Source: an uncultured Parabacteroides sp. (lineage in GTDB: Bacteria > Bacteroidota > Bacteroidia > Bacteroidales > Tannerellaceae). Taken from it: a stretch of DNA of 64,000 nt. Numbering within the stretch: the stretch's first letter is position 1; each line of letters opens with the position of its first letter. Where the stretch lies: positions 39,609 to 103,608 of the forward strand of contig NZ_CAJJWO010000011.1 of assembly GCF_905196875.1 (NCBI RefSeq), in the 5' to 3' direction. The position numbers and the translations under genes were made by a program. Positions 1-8,382 of the stretch are shown in pieces. Below the pieces are notes generated by a model. It saw only the letters and a list, made by a program, of their open reading frames with translations, was not told the origin of the DNA and did not search any database.

Positions 1-556
1 GGTCGTTGAAGGTCTTCATCCCCTCTCCTCCACCGATGGAATGAAGCAGGTAATAATCCAGATAATCCGTTTGCAATTCGCTGAACGAACGGCGGTACAT
101 GGCCAGCGAGTTTTCACGTGTATAGTTCGAGAAATTCGACAGCTTGGTAGCCAGGTAATACGACTCGCGCGGATGACGGCTAAGAGCAATCCCCGTAGCC
201 TTTTCCGACCAGCCCTGCACATAAACGGGCGATGTATCGAAATAATTCACACCATGAGCAATGGCATAGTCGACCAGTTCGTTCACGGCATCCTGATCGA
301 TCAGGTCACCCTTTCCGTCGGGCGAAGGGATAGTCGGCCAGCGCATGCAACCATAGCCGAGCAAAGAGACCTTATCCTCTCCCAGCGAGGGGAATGAACG
401 GTAAGTCATTTGGTCGGTCGGGACAGGCGAAGAGGCTTTGCTTCCGGAACTCTTTTGATCTTTCGGAGCACAACCGTAGAGTGCCGCCGTAGTCGTTGCA
501 GCCGTGATACCTACAATATTCAGAAAGTCACGGCGGTTGATATGTTGATCTTTCAT
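1..556 (-). CDS. Aldo/keto reductase with Tat signal, 3' end outside the window
   Basis: Partial gene entering from the left edge; the translation is open from position 556 to position 1. The N-terminus MKDQHINRRDFLNIVG carries a twin-arginine motif (NRRDFL), a hydrophobic stretch and a lipobox-like LYGC, so export as a Tat lipoprotein is likely. Aldo/keto reductase landmarks follow: Asp and Tyr of the tetrad in NYFDTSPVY, Lys in ATKLSN and His in LLHSIGGG. Family members reduce carbonyls with NAD(P)H; Bacteroidetes versions often carry C-terminal Fe-S sites, but that end is not visible. An in-frame ATG at 568 is an alternative start. The gene follows the polyferredoxin gene by about 20 bases, which suggests a shared redox operon. 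Confidence 0.8.
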   Translation of the reverse strand, partial: MKDQHINRRDFLNIVGITAATTTAALYGCAPKDQKSSGSKASSPVPTDQMTYRSFPSLGEDKVSLLGYGCMRWPTIPSPDGKGDLIDQDAVNELVDYAIAHGVNYFDTSPVYVQGWSEKATGIALSRHPRESYYLATKLSNFSNYTRENSLAMYRRSFSELQTDYLDYYLLHSIGGGEGMKTFND

Positions 557-577
557 AAGATTATTCATTAAAACGGA

Positions 578-2104
578 TTATATAACTCGATGTCTTTCAT
601 GCCCTTCCACATAGATAGCCGTAAACGGACGCGACGGACAAAGGTTCTCGCAGGCGCCACAACCGATGCACCTCTCGACATTGATAGCCGGTATCTTCAG
701 CGATTTCGGGTTAGCCGGGTCGGAAGCGACCATTTCAATAGCATTCGTGGGACAATGACGGGAGCAGTTACCGCACTCGACACCGTCGGTTAACGGGACA
801 CAGTTATCTTTCACCCATACGGCATGACCGATTTGGATAGATGATTTATCGGCTTTCGTTATCAACTCTATGGCTCCTGCCGGACATACCTCGGAGCATT
901 TCGTACATTCTGGACGGCAGTAACCACGTTCATACGACATCTCCGGCTGCATCAACGTCATCAAGCCACCGGAAGGACGCAACACATGATTCGGACAGGC
1001 CGAGATACACAACTGGCAAGCCGTGCAATGCTGCCTCATATTCCGTATGCTTTGTGCACCGGGAGGGACGATAGGCGTCAGACGTTCCATCTCTTTCCGT
1101 TCTTTTATCGGAGCCAGTCCGCCGTCTCTCTTCATATCGACCTCTTCCACCTTCTTTTCCTGTGCCTTCAATGCACTGCCCATAAGAATGAGGGCCGTAG
1201 CTGATAAGGCCCTGCGGCGGGAGAGATTTGTTTTATCTTCCGATTCGGATGGTTCCGCTTCCTGCTTCTTCGCCTTCCAGACCGGAGCATAACGAAGAGC
1301 GCCTTTACGACAAACATCCAGGCAATTCATACAGGCAACACAACGGCTACCGTCTACTTTATGTTGTTTGCCATCGATGCAGGCCGCTTTACATTGCCGG
1401 GTACAAAGACCGCAACTGTTGCACTTATCCGTATCTATTGTAATACGATACAGGGAAAAGCGGGATATGAACCCCAACACCGTACCAACCGGACAGATCG
1501 TATTGCAGTAAGTACGTCCGTTTCGCCAGGCCAATACGAAAAGAACCGCCAGCGTAGCCACAGCGATAAGAAGTGTCGGCAAGCTCTTCATCCAGACATC
1601 CACTTCATAGAAAGCGTAACTGTCTATCCGCTCCGCCAGATAGGCCAATAGATTATTACCCCACATCCAGAGGGGCTGAAATAAGTTATTGGCAATACGT
1701 CCGTAAGTACTATAAGGTGCCAACAAAGCGACAAAGGAACCCACTCCTGCCACCAAAGCCAACACAAAAACAGCCAGTACCCCGTATCGCAACCAGGAAA
1801 GTGCAGGCGAATACGAATAAGGCAACTTCTTCCCCCTCCTGCCGAACCGTGCAATCACATCTTGGAAAACGCCCAGCGGGCAGATCACCGAGCAGTAAAT
1901 ACGCCCGAACGCCAGAGTCAAAAGAACTAAAAATACCACAACACCCACATTCAATGCCAACACGGCAGGCAGGAACTGGATTTTGGCCAGCCACCCGAAC
2001 CATCCGTGCAACGTCCCCGTAAAGTCGAGGAACAGAAGCGTAATAAGCACGAAACATAGCGTAGCTGCCGTCAGTCTGATTTTTCTTAACATCGTGTATC
2101 TCAT
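578..2104 (-). CDS. Membrane polyferredoxin, NapH-like part fused to NapG-like part
   Basis: 508 residues. The first half has several membrane segments and two CxxxCP motifs of the NapH/NosR/CcoG type (IYCSVICPLG near 70-78, TYCNTICPVG near 199-207). Two ferredoxin clusters follow (Cys 228-242 and 255-265). A twin-arginine-like SRRRAL lies at 295-300, followed by a hydrophobic stretch. The second half then carries about four further Cys clusters (360-370, 396-407, 435-451, 479-489). The order matches NapH and NapG joined in one chain. The likely role is moving electrons from the quinone pool through the membrane to an exported reductase. The exported reductase-like gene 20 bases downstream is a plausible partner; that link is inference. 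Confidence 0.85.
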   Translation of the reverse strand: MRYTMLRKIRLTAATLCFVLITLLFLDFTGTLHGWFGWLAKIQFLPAVLALNVGVVVFLVLLTLAFGRIYCSVICPLGVFQDVIARFGRRGKKLPYSYSPALSWLRYGVLAVFVLALVAGVGSFVALLAPYSTYGRIANNLFQPLWMWGNNLLAYLAERIDSYAFYEVDVWMKSLPTLLIAVATLAVLFVLAWRNGRTYCNTICPVGTVLGFISRFSLYRITIDTDKCNSCGLCTRQCKAACIDGKQHKVDGSRCVACMNCLDVCRKGALRYAPVWKAKKQEAEPSESEDKTNLSRRRALSATALILMGSALKAQEKKVEEVDMKRDGGLAPIKERKEMERLTPIVPPGAQSIRNMRQHCTACQLCISACPNHVLRPSGGLMTLMQPEMSYERGYCRPECTKCSEVCPAGAIELITKADKSSIQIGHAVWVKDNCVPLTDGVECGNCSRHCPTNAIEMVASDPANPKSLKIPAINVERCIGCGACENLCPSRPFTAIYVEGHERHRVI

Positions 2105-2204
2105 TATTGGTTTGTTTCCGGGTACAAAGATGCCGGATTTTTAATGTAAAAGATACAGCCGTTTCGTCAAAACGAAAAAAAAGGGAAGGATCGCGAAATG
2201 CCGG

Positions 2205-2963
2205 TCAATCGTTCACCAACCACGATTTGAACTCAGCTGCTTTATTCTTGCTGACATAGATACGTTCGGGAAGCTCCACATCGAGCGTCACCAGCAGGCG
2301 GCTGTCGAACCAGATCGTGATATTGGATATACTGTCCCTGTTTATGACGAACTGCTTATTCGCCCGGGTAAAATCAGCCGGATTAAGGGAAGGCATTATT
2401 TGTTCGAGTGTCCGGGAGTACGGGTAGCCGGTTCCATCTTTCAGATAGACGAAGGTATTTTTGTCGGATGTGTAAAAACAGGAAACATCCTTCAGGCTGA
2501 CCGGTAAAAGCCTGTCTTTATAGGGGATCAACAGTTTATCCTTGTATTTAGGAGCCGGGGCCAGCCGGGTTAACTGTGACAGGTATTGAATGATATCCTG
2601 CCGGTTCAGTTTTCCGTATTTATCCAATGCATGTTTGATATCCTCCACCTTTATAGGCTTCAGCAGGTAATCGATGCTGTTCACCTTAAAGGCCTCTATC
2701 GCATAGCGGTCATAGGCTGTTGTAAAAACAATAGGTGTTTCCAGTTCTATCTTATCAAAGATATTGAAGGCCGAACCGTCGGATAAGTGAATATCCATAA
2801 ATATCAACTCCGGGGCCGGATTCGATTGAAGCCAGTGGACAGTCTGAATAACACTTTCGGTGTTTCCGGCGATCTGAATATCCGGAGCTACTTCCATCAG
2901 GATATCTACTAAATTCTCATAAGCGGCAGTTTCGTCTTCTACAATCAATACTCTTATACCCAT
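2205..2963 (-). CDS. LytTR-family response regulator
   Basis: 252 residues. The N-terminal receiver domain has acidic residues in LIVEDE, a phospho-acceptor Asp in LIFMDIHLSDG and the conserved Lys in YLLKPI. A C-terminal LytTR DNA-binding domain follows a linker near residue 130; its typical features are the late FTRANKQFVIN motif and the C-terminal strand region. Family members bind short direct repeats upstream of their targets. The gene starts 6 bases after the sensor kinase gene ends, so the two form one two-component operon. Nothing visible identifies its target genes. Confidence 0.92.
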   Translation of the reverse strand: MGIRVLIVEDETAAYENLVDILMEVAPDIQIAGNTESVIQTVHWLQSNPAPELIFMDIHLSDGSAFNIFDKIELETPIVFTTAYDRYAIEAFKVNSIDYLLKPIKVEDIKHALDKYGKLNRQDIIQYLSQLTRLAPAPKYKDKLLIPYKDRLLPVSLKDVSCFYTSDKNTFVYLKDGTGYPYSRTLEQIMPSLNPADFTRANKQFVINRDSISNITIWFDSRLLVTLDVELPERIYVSKNKAAEFKSWLVND

Positions 2964-2969
2964 TTTATT

Positions 2970-3992
2970 TCATTTTAAAGGGAGATAGACACGGAATATT
3001 TCTTCTGTCAATTCTATCCGTATCTGTCGATTCATCAATAGAGTAAAACGGTTCTCCAGATTCTTCAATCCTGTTCCGTTGGTATCGGGAGCAGATAATT
3101 TCGGATAAACGGGATTCGACACAACCAGTTCGTCCCGTTCGTTCAACACTATCGAAATATCCATCTTATGTTCACTGTCTATCATATTATGAACAACCAC
3201 GTTATCGACCAACGGAAGTAAGGAAAGAACGGGCAACATCAACTGATCCTTCCGCTCCTCCTCTACCCGAACCGAAAACGTCAGTTTATTGGCAAAGCGA
3301 ACTTCCATAACATATTGGAAAGACAACATAAATTCCAGTTCTTCCCGCAAAGTAACCAGCCCCTTCCTGTCGCTTTGAAGAATATAACGGAAGATATCGG
3401 ACAACTGATGGACATACATCTGTGTCTTTTCATCGTCCTTCTTACGGATCAATGCAGAGATACCGTTCAGCGAATTAAAAAAGAAGTGCGGATTGATCTG
3501 GTTAGCTAACGCATCGCACCGGCTTTGCAGGTTTTCAAAACGCAAACGCTCGATCTCTTGTTCCTTCTCCCGTTGCCCGGAATACAACATGTATATATAC
3601 CCGATAAACGTACAAAGGAAGCAGGTAACAAAAAACTGGAAAATCAGGATACTTCCCAACGCATCCGTACGAATCCCCATAGAAGACACTCCATACGAGA
3701 TAGAGGCATAAAGAAGATAAGCGACGAATGAGAACAGGAAGTTATGCATCAGCCGTTGCTTGAATAAAGCGTCAGGCATCTTTTTCAGGTTATAACGTAT
3801 CAGCAGGCTGATTAATCCCCAGAAAAAAAAGAAACGGTAAACGAAAAAGGATAACAGAACTACAAGGTCTGTCCCTTTTATATATTTCAATTCCCAGGGA
3901 ATGCAGGCTATATTGGGATAGACAATGAAAACCGTACTAATCAGGCTGACCAGCGTAAGTCTACGGGTGATATAAATATCGAACGAGTCCAT
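2970..3992 (-). CDS. LytS/YehU-type sensor histidine kinase
   Basis: 340 residues with four to five hydrophobic segments in the first 150, then a short coiled region and a His_kinase domain. The phospho-acceptor motif is QINPHFFFNSLNG, and a degenerate ATP-binding region (GTGLKNLENRF) lies near the C-terminus. This is the reduced kinase class that pairs with LytTR regulators. It has no recognisable sensor domain apart from the membrane segments. The start MDSFDIYITRR is preceded by the open intergenic region, so this gene heads the operon with the regulator at 2205-2963. Confidence 0.92.
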   Translation of the reverse strand: MDSFDIYITRRLTLVSLISTVFIVYPNIACIPWELKYIKGTDLVVLLSFFVYRFFFFWGLISLLIRYNLKKMPDALFKQRLMHNFLFSFVAYLLYASISYGVSSMGIRTDALGSILIFQFFVTCFLCTFIGYIYMLYSGQREKEQEIERLRFENLQSRCDALANQINPHFFFNSLNGISALIRKKDDEKTQMYVHQLSDIFRYILQSDRKGLVTLREELEFMLSFQYVMEVRFANKLTFSVRVEEERKDQLMLPVLSLLPLVDNVVVHNMIDSEHKMDISIVLNERDELVVSNPVYPKLSAPDTNGTGLKNLENRFTLLMNRQIRIELTEEIFRVYLPLK

Positions 3993-4098
3993 AAGTTCTT
4001 ATTTACAAAGACAAAGGAAAACAAAATAATCATCACTTCATATCCCCGGAGAAGGAAAGCGAAAAAAAAAGCCGTAAAGACGAAAAGGTTCGGATCAT

Positions 4099-4164
4099 TT
4101 ACTTCCGGAAAGTGATCGGAATGGTATACTTCACCCTGACAACTCTGCCACGTTGCTTGCCGTG
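4099..4164 (-). pseudogene. Relic of a TonB-family C-terminus
   Basis: Translation of the minus strand from 4164 to the stop at 4099-4101 reads HGKQRGRVVRVKYTIPITFRK. This is the typical last strand of Bacteroidetes TonB-family energy transducers (GKQRG...VKYTIPITFR). An in-frame stop lies two codons upstream and the similarity ends there, so only about 21 codons survive. It sits in the 255-base gap between the LytS kinase and the esterase gene. No other coding remnant was found in that gap. Confidence 0.6.
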
Positions 4165-4215
4165 GTCTCAGAAAGAGCTATATGATTGTATTAAGGAACA
4201 CAGAATAAGCAGACC

Positions 4216-4239
4216 TCCGAAGGGTATAACCCCTTCGGA
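4216..4239 (-). terminator. Hairpin after the esterase gene
   Basis: Nine-base perfect stem TCCGAAGGG / CCCTTCGGA with a six-base loop, about nine bases past the stop codon of the gene at 4248-6752. It lacks a clear U-tract on the minus strand, so its termination strength is uncertain. Confidence 0.5.
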
Positions 4240-4247
4240 AGTTCTCT

Positions 4248-6752
4248 TTATTCAGTTATAAAATAACCATTTTCCACACTCCAATCGTTGCCGAAGAAAC
4301 CGGATACCTCAACTCCACGAATACCTTCTTTCAACACATCTACATTGAATATTAGTAAATCAGGATAACCGGTGATACCGGAAATATAATCATTCGGATA
4401 AGTAGCTTTCATTCCTTCGATACCCGTTCCGGCTACCACGCCAACACTGGCCGTACGGCTATCAGGACGGGGGTAAACGAAATAAGTACCCAGGTTATTT
4501 CCTTTAAAAACCTTGTCTCCCATACGGATTTCACCTTTCAATACCTGCACAGGGGCATTTTTCAGGAGTTTGTTCCATGCTTTGTTATTGCTTGCATTAC
4601 CGTAAAGTACAACATTACGGTCGGCATAGACAGACGGAATAAATTCCCGATCGGAAATAACGTCGATAGAACCATTACCCCTGTAAAGAAATGTTTCAGC
4701 GTCGAAACGGGCTTTGTTCTGATACCACGCGTTTTCTTCCTTATTTCCTCCGGTAGCATATACAAAGACCACCTTATTGTCGAAAGCCTGTTTGAAACCG
4801 CCATAGCGTGAGGGATATTTCTCCGTTGCCGGAACCTCGTCTACCAAGGCCCATTTACCGGAAACCCTTTTCAAAACGGCCGGTTTACCACCATCTGCCC
4901 GGAGTGTTTCGTTATCGATCGTTATAATTGCTTCTTCCGACAGCTTCAAGGCGGGCAGGTCAAACGTAAGGGAAGCTACATTCGAGGTTGTTCCTTCAAG
5001 GCCTTTCCCTGTCTGTTTGAAAGAAACGGAAGAAAACGCATACGCCGTATCCTGCTGGTTGACGGTTACCCAGTAATCTTTAGCCGAGATAGCCGGGGAA
5101 GCGGTATGGAACTCCAGTTGTTTCACCTCGTCCGCTGCCGGTATTTTATGCCAGCGAAAATAATCGAAAATAGGTTTCCAGTCCACGCTCTCGTTGCTGT
5201 ACCAGTGTGAGCCGCCCGGATATTCGTAATAACAGAAGTCCGGATGGAACGTGCCTAATATCTCCCGCATCTGGCGTACCTGCTGGATGGGGACTACATT
5301 GTCGGAGTCACCGTGAAGGATATAGATACCCGATTGAAGGAAATTCCTTTTCAAATCCAGTGTGCGTCCGGCATTGGCAGCCCGGCAAATCATATCGAAA
5401 TGCTTCTCACCAACATTAGCTGCATCGGCATTCGGCCGCGAGTATCGGGCGATATCCGGGTAACTGGCACAGGGAGCGATAGCAGCAAAGCGGTCGGGAT
5501 AAGTAACACCGAGGAACCATGTCCCGTGTCCCCCCATCGAATGACCGGTCAGATAGATATGCGACGGATCGGTTTTTAATACTTTCTCTGCTTCGGCAAG
5601 AACCTCCATTGCATCGACACGTCCCCACTCTTCCCAGTTGAAACCGAATGGACGGCGGTTAGTCGGAGCAACGATATGTCCCCAGTCTTTCGGAGCATAA
5701 GCACGAGCCTGATTGCGGGCTTCCACAGACGCCCCGTGAACAGAAAGAAATAATGCCTGATTATCAGCTTGGGTGGTGGATGGAGTCACACTGTAATATT
5801 GCACGCTACCATCTACATTACTGATAAAAGTCCGTTCATGAATGGAAGATGGGTCTTTTTGCTGCAAAACGATTTCTGTATGGTCGATCTCTTTTCCCGA
5901 CTTATCCAGCAGAATAACAGTAGCCTTCGTTTCTCCTTTCTTTGTGGAAACGGCTGCCGGAACCTGAAATTTTACCTTACGTACCATCATCGGCATAATA
6001 TCGTCCGTAGCGATAGTTGCCGTCTCGCCGCTTTCCAACTGACATTGTATCTTCAGTCCGGAAAGATTTTTATCCTGTGCATTAACAACACGGATGGCCG
6101 CCCATTTCTCTCCCGTTTCTCCGTTAATGATGTCCGGCAGGGTCATATCTCTTTTTGTGAACATCACCGGTTTGCCCGGAATAATCAGCTTAGCTTCTAC
6201 CCGGCCGAAACGTCCTGGGGTGAAGATAAATTCGTTATTCCCCTTTTGCAGGTGAAAAGGGATCAGCGTATAAGCAAAATCATAATGATCGCCTTCGTGT
6301 GGCATACCATTGATAAAGGTACGGGTGTTTCCGCTCGATTCGAGTAATGCGATCTGGGGTTTATCCGCTTCATAGGCTGTATAAACATAGGCACGGCGCA
6401 AGGCACGGTTGGCAAACTTTCCGGTAGAGTCGGCAACGATCGGAGTCCATTGCACGGCTTCGCGGGTACGTCCGTAGTTCGTTGCAGTCAAGTCATTTTC
6501 CGTAGGAGTACGGAATTTACCGGTTGCAATCTCCCATCCGAGGCCGTCGGAAGTAGCAAACAGATAACCGGAAGGGGCTGTTACCGGAACAAAGTATCCC
6601 TGTTTGAAGGCATGGAGTATGATACCTTCGTCTACACGCTCCACTCTCTCTTTTCCAAAATACTCGACAATATTACCTGTCGTTTGTTGTGCTATCAGCG
6701 GAGCCATACTTATAAACAGCCCGGTAGCAATCAGAATGTACATTTTCTTCAT
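4248..6752 (-). CDS. Exported serine hydrolase, prolyl-oligopeptidase/esterase fold
   Basis: 834 residues with a signal peptide (MKKMYILIATGLFISMAPLIAQ). An N-terminal beta-rich region of about 300 residues precedes an alpha/beta-hydrolase core. The nucleophile sits in GHSMGGHG near Ser404, the acid in HGDSDNVVP near Asp481 and the base in GGSHWY near His514. A further 300-residue beta-rich tail follows. The family cleaves peptide or ester bonds. In a SusCD locus with sulfatases an esterase removing acyl groups from a glycan is plausible, but the substrate cannot be read from sequence. It is the last gene of the locus, 24 bases after the sulfatase at 6777-8363. Confidence 0.82.
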   Translation of the reverse strand: MKKMYILIATGLFISMAPLIAQQTTGNIVEYFGKERVERVDEGIILHAFKQGYFVPVTAPSGYLFATSDGLGWEIATGKFRTPTENDLTATNYGRTREAVQWTPIVADSTGKFANRALRRAYVYTAYEADKPQIALLESSGNTRTFINGMPHEGDHYDFAYTLIPFHLQKGNNEFIFTPGRFGRVEAKLIIPGKPVMFTKRDMTLPDIINGETGEKWAAIRVVNAQDKNLSGLKIQCQLESGETATIATDDIMPMMVRKVKFQVPAAVSTKKGETKATVILLDKSGKEIDHTEIVLQQKDPSSIHERTFISNVDGSVQYYSVTPSTTQADNQALFLSVHGASVEARNQARAYAPKDWGHIVAPTNRRPFGFNWEEWGRVDAMEVLAEAEKVLKTDPSHIYLTGHSMGGHGTWFLGVTYPDRFAAIAPCASYPDIARYSRPNADAANVGEKHFDMICRAANAGRTLDLKRNFLQSGIYILHGDSDNVVPIQQVRQMREILGTFHPDFCYYEYPGGSHWYSNESVDWKPIFDYFRWHKIPAADEVKQLEFHTASPAISAKDYWVTVNQQDTAYAFSSVSFKQTGKGLEGTTSNVASLTFDLPALKLSEEAIITIDNETLRADGGKPAVLKRVSGKWALVDEVPATEKYPSRYGGFKQAFDNKVVFVYATGGNKEENAWYQNKARFDAETFLYRGNGSIDVISDREFIPSVYADRNVVLYGNASNNKAWNKLLKNAPVQVLKGEIRMGDKVFKGNNLGTYFVYPRPDSRTASVGVVAGTGIEGMKATYPNDYISGITGYPDLLIFNVDVLKEGIRGVEVSGFFGNDWSVENGYFITE

Positions 6753-6776
6753 GTGAAATAAATTAGTGGTTGTATC

Positions 6777-8363
6777 TTACATCCAGTAATATTGATCCAT
6801 TATTTCCTTCATCCGTGGCGTATCGGCATCGGTATCTCCTACTTGTTCACGAAGTTTCAATAACTCCTGCTTCATTTCTTTGATGATATCTTTATACTGA
6901 GGATCATTATACATGTTCTTATCTTCCTTCGGGTCTACCTGCAAGTCATGGAATTCCCAGGCCGGAGTTGTCGGTTTCGGATCCGAGCCGGTCGCATTCA
7001 AGCGGTCGCCATAGAGGAACATCAGTTTATAGCGTTCATTGCGGATACCCATGTGAGCCGGACGGATGTCATGGTGTGTCCAGTAACGATAATACATTTC
7101 CTTGCGCCAATCGCCCGGGGTCTGCCCTTTCAGGTTTTCGCGGAAACTATTTCCCTGTGACAGTTCCGGTGCTTTCACTCCGGCATAATCGGCCAGCGTA
7201 GATGCGAAATCCACATTCAGGATAATATCTTTGTTGCGTGTACCAGCCGGAATTTCTTTCGGGTAACGGATCACGAAAGGCATGTGCAAAGGTTCTTCGT
7301 ACATCATCCGCTTATCGAACATACCGTGCTCACCCAGGAAATACCCCTGGTCGGAAACATAGACTACGATCGTATTCTTACTCAGCCCCTCTTCATCGAG
7401 CATTTTCAACAGACGACCGATATTATCGTCGATCGTAGCACCACAACGCAGGTAGTCCTTGATCATCTTCTGGTAGATCTTCTTACGGGCGGCAACCTTA
7501 TCCATGCCTTTTGTAGAGAAAGGTAGTTCCGGATAACGACACCACCAGGCATCCGGATCTTTCGAAGCGGTCTCCCAACGCCACCCCATATTCTCCAACT
7601 GCTGTCCGGTGAAAGCCCTGCCCGACTCTTCCGGACCGAACTCCATCATGCTTTCAGGTTCAGGGAATACTACATCGTCATAAAGATGTTTCATTCGTTC
7701 GGGGTAATCCCAGGGTTCGTGGGTTGCTTTGAAATGGCAACACATCATGAAAGGTTTGTCCTTATCACGGTTGCGTATCCACTCCATGGTCTGATCGGTA
7801 ACGATATCAGTCGAGAAGCCTTTTACCTCTACACCTTGTTTCCCTTTATCGTCGTCCACCCAGTTTTCCGCAGTCTTAAAAATAGGGTTCACGTATTCCC
7901 CCTGATCGTGGAACACATTGAAATGATCGAAACCGGCAGGTTGTCTCTTCAAATGCCACTTACCGATCAAGGCTGTCTGATAGCCACCGGCCTGCATTTG
8001 TTTCGCAATGTTATCGACAGCCGGCTCCAATCCGTCTTCCAGAGTATACACACCATTACGGTGGCTGTATGCTCCGGTCATGATAGCGGCACGGCTCGGT
8101 GCGGAGATCGAGTTGGTACAGAAACAATTATCCAACACACAACCTTCGTCAGCCAAACGACGGATATTTTCATTCTTTACATAATCAGCCAGGATACCCC
8201 CATAGATACCCCATGCCTGACCGGTGTGGTCGTCAGACAAAATAAAGAGAATATTCGGACGTTCCTCCACTTCTTTCTCCGTCTTTTTGTTCGAGTTGCA
8301 ACCAATGATGGGCAAGCATGTTGCCAACATACCTACCTTTAAAATTAGATCAGCGTTTTTCAT
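6777..8363 (-). CDS. Sulfatase, serine-type, lipoprotein
   Basis: 528 residues. A lipoprotein signal ends in LPIIGC (Cys22). The metal site ILSDDHTGQ near 41-49 and the sulfatase signature S87-A-P-S-R with downstream TGAYSHRNG identify a type I (S1) sulfatase. The modified residue is serine, so activation needs an anaerobic sulfatase-maturating radical-SAM enzyme, which is not in this window. The DDHTGQ and SAPSRAAIMTG context resembles GlcNAc-6-O-sulfatase-like subfamilies (S1_11 type), but that subfamily call is tentative. Expected to face the periplasm or cell surface and desulfate the glycan imported by the neighbouring SusCD pair. Confidence 0.88.
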   Translation of the reverse strand: MKNADLILKVGMLATCLPIIGCNSNKKTEKEVEERPNILFILSDDHTGQAWGIYGGILADYVKNENIRRLADEGCVLDNCFCTNSISAPSRAAIMTGAYSHRNGVYTLEDGLEPAVDNIAKQMQAGGYQTALIGKWHLKRQPAGFDHFNVFHDQGEYVNPIFKTAENWVDDDKGKQGVEVKGFSTDIVTDQTMEWIRNRDKDKPFMMCCHFKATHEPWDYPERMKHLYDDVVFPEPESMMEFGPEESGRAFTGQQLENMGWRWETASKDPDAWWCRYPELPFSTKGMDKVAARKKIYQKMIKDYLRCGATIDDNIGRLLKMLDEEGLSKNTIVVYVSDQGYFLGEHGMFDKRMMYEEPLHMPFVIRYPKEIPAGTRNKDIILNVDFASTLADYAGVKAPELSQGNSFRENLKGQTPGDWRKEMYYRYWTHHDIRPAHMGIRNERYKLMFLYGDRLNATGSDPKPTTPAWEFHDLQVDPKEDKNMYNDPQYKDIIKEMKQELLKLREQVGDTDADTPRMKEIMDQYYWM

Positions 8364-8382
8364 TGTCTATATAATAATTTTG

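Noticed and set aside
2125..2132. -7 promoter for the polyferredoxin gene (CATCTTTG on the minus strand)
   Set aside because: One of the two fixed bases at the start of TAnnTTTG is missing and no -33 is visible; too weak to list.
4000..4098. Longer coding remnant upstream or downstream of the TonB relic
   Set aside because: Translations on both strands show stops and no similarity beyond the 21 codons at 4102-4164.
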